Origin: Paracoccaceae bacterium | GTDB lineage: Bacteria; Pseudomonadota; Alphaproteobacteria; Rhodobacterales; Rhodobacteraceae | Direction: 5' to 3' | Length of the DNA: 8,067 bases | Assembly: GCA_020832725.1 (NCBI GenBank) | Contig: JAFIEC010000172.1 | Coordinates: 1 to 8,067, forward strand | Shown: positions 1-5,861 of the stretch, piece after piece | How the letters are laid out: every line of letters begins with the position of its first letter | Position numbering within the stretch: the first letter of the stretch is position 1 | Notes under the pieces: generated by a model | What the model was told of the DNA's origin: nothing | Databases searched by the model: none | The model's input: only the letters and a program-made list of their open reading frames with translations | Position numbers and translations under genes: made by a program

Positions 1-1
1 C

Positions 2-226
2 GCCGCCGAACGTGGCATGCGCGCAATCGCCCTCGGCCGGAAGAATTACCTCTTCGTCGGATCAGAAGCGGGTGGGAAAGCCGCAGCCATCGCCTACACC
101 CTGATCGAAACGGCCAAGCTCAATGCCATCGATCCCAATGCCTGGCTCGCCGACACCCTCGCCCGCATCCCGGACTACAAGATCACCAAGGTCAATGACC
201 TCCTGCCGTGGCCCTGGAACAGATAG
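2..226 (+). CDS. tnpC: IS66-family transposase TnpC, C-terminal fragment (5' end outside window)
   Basis: This is the last 74 residues of an IS66-family DDE transposase, which moves the element by cutting and joining DNA ends. The reading frame is open to the left edge (AAERG precedes the first in-window Met at 17), so the true start is upstream. Family hallmarks are the ALGRKNYLFVGSEAGG block, the IETAKLNAIDPNAWLADTLA block of the IS66 C-terminal domain, and the terminal LLPWPW. The catalytic residues lie upstream, so whether the copy is intact cannot be judged. The stop falls 20 bases before the element end, as is typical. Family assignment is from recognised motifs, not a search. Confidence 0.85.
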   Translation, partial: AAERGMRAIALGRKNYLFVGSEAGGKAAAIAYTLIETAKLNAIDPNAWLADTLARIPDYKITKVNDLLPWPWNR

Positions 227-246
227 CGGTCAGACCGGACGGTTAC
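227..246. repeat. IS66 right terminal inverted repeat
   Basis: The 20 bases directly after the transposase stop end in GGACGGTTAC. The reverse complement begins GTAACCGTCCGG, matching the GTAA-plus-CGTCCGG pattern of IS66-family ends. The partner repeat is outside the window, so the inner limit is approximate. Confidence 0.6.
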
Positions 247-316
247 CTCGTTCCCGCCTGGCAGCCCTGCGAAAAATGTGGCTCTGTTGACGCAGTGCTG
301 ACGTAAACGGTCATGC

Positions 317-343
317 TAAATTCCCCAGTTTCTTACTGGGGAA
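317..343 (-). terminator. Hairpin with short U tract, possible terminator of the ancestral tRNA-fMet
   Basis: TTCCCCAG at 321-328 and CTGGGGAA at 336-343 form a perfect 8-bp stem with a 7-base loop. Read on the minus strand the stem is followed by TTTAGC, a short U run. It lies 27 bases beyond the CCA end of the tRNA-fMet fragment at 371-415 and in the same orientation, where a tRNA terminator would sit. The U tract is weak, so termination is only probable. It may also be a remnant left when the tRNA was split. Confidence 0.45.
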
Positions 344-370
344 CTAAGCATCTGATTTATCGGGGCGATT

Positions 371-415
371 TGGTTGCGGGGGTAGGATTTGAACCTACGA
401 CCTTCAGGTTATGAG
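371..415 (-). tRNA. Truncated initiator tRNA-Met (3' part only), likely integrase attachment-site remnant
   Basis: Read on the minus strand, this is the 3' part of a tRNA with anticodon CAT: loop CTCATAA, 3' anticodon strand CCTGA, variable loop AGGTC, T arm GTAGG-TTCGAAT-CCTAC, acceptor strand CCCCGCA, discriminator A, CCA. The A before the discriminator (A72) is the hallmark of bacterial initiator tRNA, which has an unpaired C1-A72. Upstream of the loop the sequence does not continue as a tRNA: the 5' anticodon strand should be TCAGG but is CACGA, and no D arm or 5' acceptor strand is present. A break at the anticodon loop is a known crossover position for tyrosine integrases, so this is best read as an att site left by island insertion rather than a working tRNA. 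The complete gene should be elsewhere. Confidence 0.65.
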
Positions 416-557
416 TCGTGTCGAATGGACCATGAACAATTGCGCTCTGCTGCGTTTTCGTTCGACATTTCCGCCAGTTGAAGTCCCCTGCCCTGCACCC
501 GCCATACGCGGGATTGCGCGGAACCTGGCAGCAACTTGTGCCCTCTTGCTTCCACAA

Positions 558-595
558 TGCTTCCGCGAGGGCGCAGGGTGATGGTCGCGGAAGCA
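558..595. repeat. 11-bp perfect inverted repeat (hairpin)
   Basis: TGCTTCCGCGA at 558-568 and TCGCGGAAGCA at 585-595 are exact inverted copies separated by 16 bases. The arms are GC-rich, so the hairpin would be stable. No U tract follows on either strand, which argues against a simple Rho-independent terminator. It could be a recombinase or regulator site, an old element end or a structured transcript. No function can be assigned from sequence alone. Confidence 0.5.
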
Positions 596-694
596 GCCTA
601 CATCAGTGGATCGCTGCGGGGATGCCTGCGCGAGAGCAGACACCGAACGGGGCAACAAGAAATTGATCTGCGACCAGATTCTGGAGGGCGTGCG

Positions 695-713
695 GTCAGG
701 CGGCAGGCCACTT
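695..713 (+). repeat. Direct repeat of IS1380 inner right-end sequence, left copy
   Basis: GTCAGGCGGCAGGCCACTT here matches 18 of 19 bases of GTCAGACGGCAGGCCACTT at 2353-2371, which lies at the right end of the IS1380 element. The left copy lies just outside the element's left terminal repeat and in direct orientation. It therefore looks like the remnant of a second, lost IS1380 right end. Confidence 0.6.
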
Positions 714-719
714 AGCCCG

Positions 720-731
720 CATTCCCCAAGT
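720..731 (+). repeat. IS1380 left terminal inverted repeat
   Basis: CATTCCCCAAGT is the exact reverse complement of 2368-2379. Similarity drops off inside the repeat. Confidence 0.65.
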
Positions 732-770
732 AACTTGCTGATTTCGCTGTCGTGAGCGCGTTATTTCCGA

Positions 771-776
771 TATAAA
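771..776 (+). promoter_or_regulatory. Candidate -10 box of the IS1380 transposase promoter
   Basis: TATAAA lies 33 bases before the transposase start and inside the element's left end, where an IS promoter would sit. At the usual spacing the -35 region (around 748-753, TGTCGT) is a poor match, so this is only a candidate. Confidence 0.3.
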
Positions 777-809
777 TCATGGCGTTGGAGGCTGTGAGGG
801 GCTTGTTTT

Positions 810-2345
810 ATGGATCACCCAGAGGGTGCAGGCTTGCAGCAGGCAGATCGGGTCGATTTCGATCGCCGTGTGCGGCTGGAATTTCGCGGCACGCAGCTCA
901 GTTCCGACGGTGGCCTTCTGGTGATGCGCGAGCTGGATGACGCGCTTGGGCTGTCCGATCTGGCGGCAACAATATTGCGCGACACCCAACGTGGCAAGAA
1001 CACGTTCCATCGGCTTGACGGCCTTTTCCGGCAGTCGGTGTTCGGGCGACTGGCCGGGTACGAGGATGTGAACGACGCCGACCAGCTGGCCCTCGATCCG
1101 GTCATGCGTCAGGTCGTGGGGGGAAGGGCTGTCGATGCACAAGCGGCCTCGTCGTCTCAAATGGGGCGGTTCGAGACCGAGACGCTGGCCCTGTCCGAGA
1201 ACCGGGCGGCGCTGGCCGACCTGAACGGGCAATGGATCGACCGGTTTCACGACCGTAACGGGTTGAAGTACATCGTGCTGGATATGGACAGCTCGGTCAG
1301 CCCCACCCATGGGGACCAGGAAGGGTCCGCCTGGAACGGGCATTTCGACTGCACCTGCTACCACCCAAACTTTCTGTTCAACCAGTTCGGCATGTTGGAA
1401 CGCTGCGCCCTGCGCAATGGCAACGTCCACAGCGCCGAGGGCTGGCGGGATGTCCTCGACCCCGTCATTTCCCGGTATGCTGAGCGTGACATGATGCGGT
1501 TCTTTCGTGCGGACGCTGCTTATGCGATCCCCGCAATCTACCAACGACTGGAAGAAGCAGGCTATTTCTACGCCATCCGGCTGCCCGCCAACGCGGTGCT
1601 CAAGGACAAGATCGCGCATCGGCTGACACGGCCCGTGGGGCGGCCTTCCCTGACCAAGGTCAAGCGGTTCTACGAGGACTTCGAGTATCAGGCGGCGTCC
1701 TGGGACAAACCGCGCCGGGTGATCGCCAAGATCGAATGGCATCCGGGGGAGTTGTTTCCGCGTGTCGGCATCATCGTCACCAACATGCCCATGGACCCCG
1801 ACTGGGTCATGCGGTTCTACAACCAGCGCGGCACCGCCGAGCAGCACATCAAGGAAGGCAAGTATGCCTTTCGCTGGACACGGCTATCGTGCCGGAAGTT
1901 CCGCAACAACGAGGTCCGGCTGCAACTGCACGCGCTGGCCTACAACCTGGCCACCTTCCTGCGCTGCATCGAGCTGCCCGAGGCGATGGCCGATTGGTCG
2001 TTGACCAGCCTGCAGCTCAAGCTGATCAAGATCGGAGCCCGCTTCCTCCGCCACGCCCGTGCCATCACCTTTCAACTGGCCGAAGTGGCCGTCACCGGCC
2101 CGATGGTGCGCGCCATCCTCGCTGCCATCCGCCGATTGCGAGCGCCCCCGCTATGCGCGTGCCCGCGATCCAAGCCAAAACTGAACGAAAGCAGCAGGAC
2201 AGGTCCGTCCGCCGCGCTGAAGAACGTCGCGACCGGGCCAGGATTCTGCGAGTTCACGGGCCGATACGCCCAACTTCGGGCGTTTGCGCGACCACAGACG
2301 CCGCTCAGGGCGAAAAACGCTTGTTCAACTGGCAAAATCAGGTGA
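810..2345 (+). CDS. IS1380-family transposase (DDE)
   Basis: This is a DDE transposase of 511 residues. Family motifs are clear: VRLEFRGTQLSSDGGLLV near residue 21; YIVLDMDSSVSPTHGDQEGS (first catalytic Asp at 158 or 160); the GHFDCTCYHP block near 177; FFRADAAYAIP (second Asp, 235); GTAEQHIKEGK (catalytic Glu, 344); and RLQLHALAYNL near 370. All three acidic positions are present, so it could be active. The ATG at 810 is preceded by TGAGGG at 795-800. The recognisable family region ends near residue 448 (RRLRAPPLCA). The remaining 60 or so residues are basic and low in complexity, and the stop lies only 34 bases from the element end. This extension suggests a lost stop codon or late frameshift; it may not matter, because the catalytic core is complete. 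Confidence 0.9.
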   Translation: MDHPEGAGLQQADRVDFDRRVRLEFRGTQLSSDGGLLVMRELDDALGLSDLAATILRDTQRGKNTFHRLDGLFRQSVFGRLAGYEDVNDADQLALDPVMRQVVGGRAVDAQAASSSQMGRFETETLALSENRAALADLNGQWIDRFHDRNGLKYIVLDMDSSVSPTHGDQEGSAWNGHFDCTCYHPNFLFNQFGMLERCALRNGNVHSAEGWRDVLDPVISRYAERDMMRFFRADAAYAIPAIYQRLEEAGYFYAIRLPANAVLKDKIAHRLTRPVGRPSLTKVKRFYEDFEYQAASWDKPRRVIAKIEWHPGELFPRVGIIVTNMPMDPDWVMRFYNQRGTAEQHIKEGKYAFRWTRLSCRKFRNNEVRLQLHALAYNLATFLRCIELPEAMADWSLTSLQLKLIKIGARFLRHARAITFQLAEVAVTGPMVRAILAAIRRLRAPPLCACPRSKPKLNESSRTGPSAALKNVATGPGFCEFTGRYAQLRAFARPQTPLRAKNACSTGKIR

Positions 2346-2352
2346 TCTTGAC

Positions 2353-2371
2353 GTCAGACGGCAGGCCACTT
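2353..2371 (+). repeat. Direct repeat of IS1380 inner right-end sequence, right copy
   Basis: GTCAGACGGCAGGCCACTT matches 18 of 19 bases of the copy at 695-713. It overlaps the first bases of the right terminal inverted repeat, so it belongs to the element proper. Confidence 0.6.
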
Positions 2372-2379
2372 GGGGAATG
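2368..2379 (-). repeat. IS1380 right terminal inverted repeat
   Basis: ACTTGGGGAATG is the exact reverse complement of the left terminal repeat at 720-731 and marks the right end of the element, 22 bases after the transposase stop. Confidence 0.65.
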
Positions 2380-2516
2380 TCGGTCCAGGCCATTGGTTAA
2401 AGTTCAAGGCATTATTCTCTTGTATGTTAGGTTCGTCTTAGGACGGGCAATGGCAGCTTTTAATTCCCTGAATGCCGTGCATCCCCGCGCGGCTCCGGCA
2501 ATTGAAGGAGAATGAC

Positions 2517-2954
2517 ATGCCCCAGAACCTGACGCGCCGTGGCGCACTGTCCATCGCCCTGGCCTTTGGCCTGCTTGCGGCCCCCGCGCTTCATGCTGAT
2601 GCCCCTGAAAGCATTCCTGGTGCAACCACCGTGAACGCTGACGGCGTGATCGAGTTGATCATGAACACCCCCGGTGTCGTGATCCTGGATAACCGGCGCG
2701 AAGCCGACTATGCCGCAGGCCATATCGAGGGCGCGGTGCGACTGATCGACACTGACATCACAGGCCCCGAAGTGCTGGCCGCACGCGGCGCTCACAGCGA
2801 TACACCGGTGCTTTTCTATTGCAACGGCCTGTCGTGCGGGCGCGCTGCAAATGCAGCACAGATGGCGCTCGACTGGGGATATTCGAATGTCCACTACTAC
2901 GCCCTTGGCATGAGCGAATGGAACAGCCTTGGCTTGCCCGTGGTTTCCCACTGA
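2517..2954 (+). CDS. Exported rhodanese-like domain protein
   Basis: A 145-residue single-domain rhodanese-fold protein with an N-terminal export signal. Residues 1-29 have a twin-arginine-like motif (TRRGAL at 6-11), a hydrophobic core (ALAFGLLAAPA) and an ALHADA cleavage region, so it is probably exported to the periplasm, perhaps folded through Tat. Rhodanese features are VVILDNRREADYAAGHIEGA at 54-73 and the active-site loop FYCNGLSCGRA near 100-110, with Cys102 in the catalytic place. Rhodaneses carry persulfide sulfur on this Cys. The loop, with a second Cys at 107, is longer than the six-residue loop of classical rhodaneses, so sulfurtransfer is not assured. The start at 2517 is chosen over an in-frame ATG at 2472 because AAGGAG (2505-2510) lies six bases before it and the protein then begins directly with the signal. 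The chemoreceptor gene follows after 62 bases on the same strand. Confidence 0.85.
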   Translation: MPQNLTRRGALSIALAFGLLAAPALHADAPESIPGATTVNADGVIELIMNTPGVVILDNRREADYAAGHIEGAVRLIDTDITGPEVLAARGAHSDTPVLFYCNGLSCGRAANAAQMALDWGYSNVHYYALGMSEWNSLGLPVVSH

Positions 2955-3016
2955 ACGCACCATTGTTGTGAAACTGCCGCTCCAGGCGGCGCACATATGA
3001 CCTGAAAGGGATCAAC

Positions 3017-5116
3017 ATGCATCGCTGGAATCCGGGAAAATATCGCAATCTGTTGATCGCCGTCGCGCTGGCACAGGCCCTGGTGGTCTGTGCCACACTC
3101 GGCATTGGCCTGATCATGATGCGCAGCTATGACGGGCTGGTGTCCGACTACAGCCTGGAACGCAGCCATCTGACCGGGCAACTCGCCGTCGATGAGCTGT
3201 TGTGGGACAACCACGCCGCGCTGGTCGCGCGCACCGGTGCCGAAATCGCGCGCGAACTGCAACCAATGCTCAATGCCGGTGATCCCACCGCCATCGTTCA
3301 ACACCTTGCGCAGGTCTATGCGCGCGGCAGTGTTTCAAGCGGTGAAATTGCGTTGCTCGGCGCAATCGTCCTGGATACGGACCTGAACGTCCTGGGCCAG
3401 AACTGGCGCGACGGGGCCGCACCGGCACTGCCCGAGGCACTTCAAACCGAGATGGCCGCGCGCAGCGGCGCCGACCGCCTGCGCCCGCTGACGCACGGCT
3501 GGACCAGCGGCAACACCCCGATCATGAGCGTCGTGGTGCCAACCGGCGGGCTGCAACTGCGCGGCTATGTCATCATACATGTCGACCCGGTGAATGCGCT
3601 GGCCGCGCTCGACTCGCGCCTGGCAACACCGGTGCGGATCCGCGCGCTTGCCGATGTGCCGGGCGGCGGCGCGCTGCTTCTTGCGCCCGGGAATGTCGAA
3701 GCTGGCCCCGGAGCGGCCGAGCCCGAGGCCCCGCTTATCGTTACCGCCGCCGATGGCAGCGCGATGTTCGAAGTCAGCATCCTTGAGGATCGCAGCGGCC
3801 TGATGGAAACGCTTGCCACAGCGCGCAACCGTCTGTTGTTGCTGATGCTGGCGGTCGCGGGTGTACTGGCCGTGGGGATCGTCGCCACGCTCTGGATCTA
3901 TTTAAGTGGTGCGCATCGGCGCGAAGAGCAGATGGCCGACGATATCGCAGCGTCCCGGCAGGCCGAGGCTGACCGCAACCGGGCAGAAGCTGAAGCCCTG
4001 CGCAACCGAGAGGCGCGCCAGCAGGCTGAGGCGTCGATTCAGGCGCGTGTTGTGCGCGAGATTTCGGCGGGTCTTGAACGTCTGGCGACCGGGGATCTTC
4101 GGGTGCCGATCGAGAGCCCCGCAGATGATCCCTTCCCGGCCGAATACGAGGCGTTGCGCGCCAGTTACAACAGCGTGCTTGATCAGCTTGGCGGGATCGT
4201 GGCGCAGATCGAGGCGGTGGCCGGGGGCGTGCGCGCCGGCTCGGGCGAGATCGACCAGGCGGCGCAGGATCTCTCGGCGCGCGCCGAGACCCAGGCCGCC
4301 ACGCTGGAGCAATCTGCAGCCGCGCTGCAGCAACTCACCGAGAGCGTGCGCTCCGCTGCTGCCCGCGCCGCCGAGGCCGAGACCGCCAGCCGCGACAACC
4401 ATGCCCGCGCCGAGGGTGGTGCGCGCATCGTCCACCAGGCCCACGCCGCGATGCGCGCCATCGAGAAAAGCTCCGAGCAGATCACCCGCATCATCGATGT
4501 CATCAACGACATCGCCTTCCAGCCCAACCTTCTGGCGCTCAACGCAGGCGTCGAGGCGGCGCGCGCCGGCGAGGCCGGGCGGGGCTTTGCGGTGGTCGCC
4601 TCCGAGGTGCGCGGCCTGGCCCAGCGGGCGTCGGAATCGGCGCGCGAGATCAAGGGGCTGATCGCCGAGAGCGCGAGCCATGTCGAGGCCGGCTCGGGGC
4701 TGGTGGGGCGTGCCGGCCAGAGCCTTGAGGAGATCCTGGTCAAGGCCAGCGATGTGCAGACGCTGATGGGCGAGATCTCGGCCTCGGCGCGCGAGCAGGC
4801 GGCCGGGCTGGAAGAGATCAACACCGGGGTCAACCAGCTTGATCAGGTCACCCAGCAAAACGCCGCCGTGGCCGAAGAGACCACCGCCGCTGCCGCCTCG
4901 CTGAAGCAAAAGGCGGGCGAGCTGGTCGAGGTGCTGAGCCATTTCAGCGCCGGTCCCGGCCCGTCTGCACGCCAGCAGCCGATTATGGCACCGCATCAGC
5001 CGCTTGCCGCGCAGGCGGCGGAACCTGAGCCCTGGCAGGCACCCGCTGCGAGGCCATCGCGGCGCGCCGCGGCCGGTCGTTCCGGCGGGGTCGAACCCAT
5101 CTGGCAGGATTTCTGA
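3017..5116 (+). CDS. Methyl-accepting chemotaxis protein (transmembrane chemoreceptor)
   Basis: A full-length chemoreceptor of 699 residues that would signal to CheA/CheW to steer motility. In order: transmembrane helix 1 (about 11-35), a periplasmic sensor region (36-270) that I do not recognise, transmembrane helix 2 (about 272-297), a long charged Ala/Glu/Arg helix (298-345), a HAMP-like segment with LERLATGDLRVPI (353-365), and a helical signalling domain (about 400-645). The domain tip reads AFQPNLLALNAGVEAARAGE with GRGFAVVASEVRGLAQRAS just after, the MCP signature. One oddity is Pro503, where the family usually has Thr in FQTNLLALNAG. A Pro/Ala-rich tail (646-692) ends in IWQDF, fitting the xWxxF pentapeptide that docks CheR/CheB, so methylation adaptation is likely. 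The ATG at 3017 is preceded by GAAAGGG (3004-3010). The ligand is unknown; co-transcription with the rhodanese gene is inferred from spacing. Confidence 0.95.
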   Translation: MHRWNPGKYRNLLIAVALAQALVVCATLGIGLIMMRSYDGLVSDYSLERSHLTGQLAVDELLWDNHAALVARTGAEIARELQPMLNAGDPTAIVQHLAQVYARGSVSSGEIALLGAIVLDTDLNVLGQNWRDGAAPALPEALQTEMAARSGADRLRPLTHGWTSGNTPIMSVVVPTGGLQLRGYVIIHVDPVNALAALDSRLATPVRIRALADVPGGGALLLAPGNVEAGPGAAEPEAPLIVTAADGSAMFEVSILEDRSGLMETLATARNRLLLLMLAVAGVLAVGIVATLWIYLSGAHRREEQMADDIAASRQAEADRNRAEAEALRNREARQQAEASIQARVVREISAGLERLATGDLRVPIESPADDPFPAEYEALRASYNSVLDQLGGIVAQIEAVAGGVRAGSGEIDQAAQDLSARAETQAATLEQSAAALQQLTESVRSAAARAAEAETASRDNHARAEGGARIVHQAHAAMRAIEKSSEQITRIIDVINDIAFQPNLLALNAGVEAARAGEAGRGFAVVASEVRGLAQRASESAREIKGLIAESASHVEAGSGLVGRAGQSLEEILVKASDVQTLMGEISASAREQAAGLEEINTGVNQLDQVTQQNAAVAEETTAAAASLKQKAGELVEVLSHFSAGPGPSARQQPIMAPHQPLAAQAAEPEPWQAPAARPSRRAAAGRSGGVEPIWQDF

Positions 5117-5131
5117 ATTCCGCACGTTGAA

Positions 5132-5158
5132 CGGCGACTTCACCGCCGCCCCCTTTTT
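5132..5158 (+). terminator. Weak candidate Rho-independent terminator after the chemoreceptor gene
   Basis: CGGCG at 5132-5136 can pair with CGCCG at 5144-5148 around a 7-base loop, and TTTTT follows at 5154-5158 after five Cs. It sits 16 bases past the chemoreceptor stop, the right place. The stem is short and the T run is separated from it, so efficiency is doubtful. Confidence 0.4.
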
Positions 5159-5210
5159 GGGCACAAAGACCGACCGGCGGAGAATACGGCGTATAACCGT
5201 AGAAGCCGCA

Positions 5211-5462
5211 GACATTGGACAAGGCACATATAGGAATTTGAGCTGTGGGCAGCTTGCAGAGCGGCATCTTCATTATACTCAGCGCTTGGCCGACTTGAGT
5301 GCCGCACAAAATCGCGCTGTCGCTGGGGATGCTTGGGGTGTGTTCCTTCTCGGCTTGCCCGTATCACGAATGTCAGGGGGTGATAAAGCGACTGAAATCG
5401 CAGTCACTCGTGGGCATTTGAATGAAATTGCACGTGAAAGGCAGAGGAAAAACTGCCGTTAG
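5211..5462 (+). pseudogene. 5'-truncated small hypothetical protein (possible envelope/lipoprotein type)
   Basis: From about 5211 to the stop at 5460-5462 the frame reads like the C-terminal part of a real protein: a Cys-Gln-Leu block (LSCGQLAERH), an amphipathic helix (QRLADLSAAQNRAVAGDAW), a short hydrophobic stretch (GVFLLGLPVS), GGDKATEIA, and a helical tail ending in KNC. From memory this layout (Cys, coil, hydrophobic GLPV, coil, final NC) resembles small envelope lipoproteins common in Rhodobacteraceae, but I cannot name a family. No ATG start, ribosome-binding site or signal peptide lies upstream in frame; only TTG codons at 5127 and 5157 are available, and the frame otherwise runs back into the chemoreceptor gene. 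It is most simply a gene that lost its 5' end in a rearrangement. Base composition is visibly less GC-rich than in its neighbours, which supports foreign origin. Confidence 0.5.
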
Positions 5463-5477
5463 GCCTCAGCGCGGAAG

Positions 5478-5515
5478 AGGCAACCCCTGCTACGGTCGGG
5501 GTCAGGTTGCCTGAC
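5478..5515. repeat. Nested inverted repeats beside the integrase remnant
   Basis: AGGCAACC at 5478-5485 and GGTTGCCT at 5505-5512 form an 8-bp perfect inverted repeat with a 19-base spacer. The right arm is also part of a compact palindrome, GTCAGG-TTG-CCTGAC at 5501-5515. The two hairpins are mutually exclusive. No T tract follows. They lie between a truncated gene and a decayed integrase, so a recombination site or an end of old mobile DNA is possible. Confidence 0.4.
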
Positions 5516-5576
5516 GCGATAGAATCCATCAACCGCCCGTGTCCCTTGGCGCGTCTAGGGCTGTTGGAATCGGAGA

Positions 5577-5835
5577 TACGTAGTCCACTACCGCGTCAGG
5601 CGCCGTTCGCGGCTGATTATTATCGTGCCCAGCACCGTCCTGAAATGCGAGCAGGCGCGCAGCTGCGCCATCGCCGCCGCCGAGCGGGACGCGCGCGCAA
5701 GGCGATCATCATGCGGGAACTGGCGGAACGCTTTGACAACGAGCACGTCGCTGTCCACCTCAAGTCCACTAAGGCGACCGAGTACCGGCGCAACCTGCGC
5801 CGCTTCATCCTGCCTGTGATCGGCCAGATCAAGGT
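5577..5835 (+). pseudogene. Tyrosine integrase remnant (paralogue of the integrase at 7393)
   Basis: Translation matches residues about 42-140 of the intact integrase at 7393 in two frames. The first block, YVVHYRVRRRSR through CEQARSCAIA, shares 24 of 33 residues. The second, KAIIMRELAERFD through RRNLRRFILPVIGQIKV, shares 33 of 46. Between them an 11-codon segment present in the intact copy (33 bases after GCCATCGCC) is missing, and one base is lost near 5692-5698 (GACGCGCGCGCAAGG against GACGCAGGGCGCAAGG), shifting the frame. The N-terminal 40 or so codons are not recognisable and the catalytic domain is absent: similarity fades into the 3' end of the WD40 gene, with a faint trace to about 5870. 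It is therefore inactive. A region that diverged and then decayed points to an older, separate integration event rather than a recent duplication. Confidence 0.85.
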
Positions 5836-5861
5836 TTGCGACCGAGGAGGACCGCCCGATT

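Larger units (their letters stand above)
1..246 (+). mobile_element. IS66-family insertion sequence, right end (partial)
   Basis: The window opens inside an IS66-type element and shows its last 246 bases. Two things are visible: the conserved C-terminal tail of the IS66 transposase (TnpC), and just after its stop a terminal repeat ending CCGGACGGTTAC at 246. Read inward this is GTAACCGTCCGG, the usual start of IS66-family terminal inverted repeats. IS66 elements make 8-bp target duplications, so CTCGTTCC at 247-254 is the predicted duplication, but the left end lies outside the window and cannot be compared. Confidence 0.75.
416..719. other. Gene-poor stretch between tRNA fragment and IS1380 element
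   Basis: I see no convincing gene here. The open frames on both strands are short, overlap each other, and have no recognisable motif or ribosome-binding site. The stretch holds an 11-bp perfect inverted repeat (558-595) and, at 695-713, a near-copy of the inner right end of the neighbouring IS1380 element. It is probably decayed mobile DNA. Confidence 0.5.
720..2379 (+). mobile_element. IS1380-family insertion sequence, complete
   Basis: The element is bounded by 12-bp perfect inverted repeats, CATTCCCCAAGT at 720-731 and ACTTGGGGAATG at 2368-2379, and carries one IS1380-type transposase. Its length of 1660 bp agrees with the usual size of about 1.7 kb for this family. No target-site duplication is visible: the flanks are CCCG on the left and TCGG on the right, and shifting the assumed ends a few bases does not help. 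The exact boundary may therefore differ slightly, or the duplication has been lost through rearrangement. A partial second copy of the right-end sequence lies just outside on the left (695-713). Confidence 0.75.

Noticed and set aside
280..289. GGCTCTGTTG resembling an IS6-family terminal repeat
   Set aside because: The match is only about ten bases, with no transposase or partner repeat nearby, so chance cannot be excluded.
371..450. A complete tRNA-Met gene on the minus strand
   Set aside because: The D arm, the 5' acceptor strand and the 5' anticodon strand are absent; only the 3' part can be folded.
777..1847. Open frame of 356 codons on the minus strand inside the IS1380 element
   Set aside because: It is antisense to the transposase, whose catalytic motifs are clear. 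No ribosome-binding site or recognisable domain.
2472..2516. Upstream ATG (2472) as start of the rhodanese gene
   Set aside because: It would put 15 extra residues before the twin-arginine signal, and the ribosome-binding site AAGGAG would lie inside the gene. The ATG at 2517 is better.
3902..5227. Long open frame (441 codons) on the minus strand opposite the chemoreceptor
   Set aside because: It is a shadow of a GC-rich gene: the plus-strand frame has all the chemoreceptor domains, while the minus-strand product is low-complexity and matches nothing known to me.
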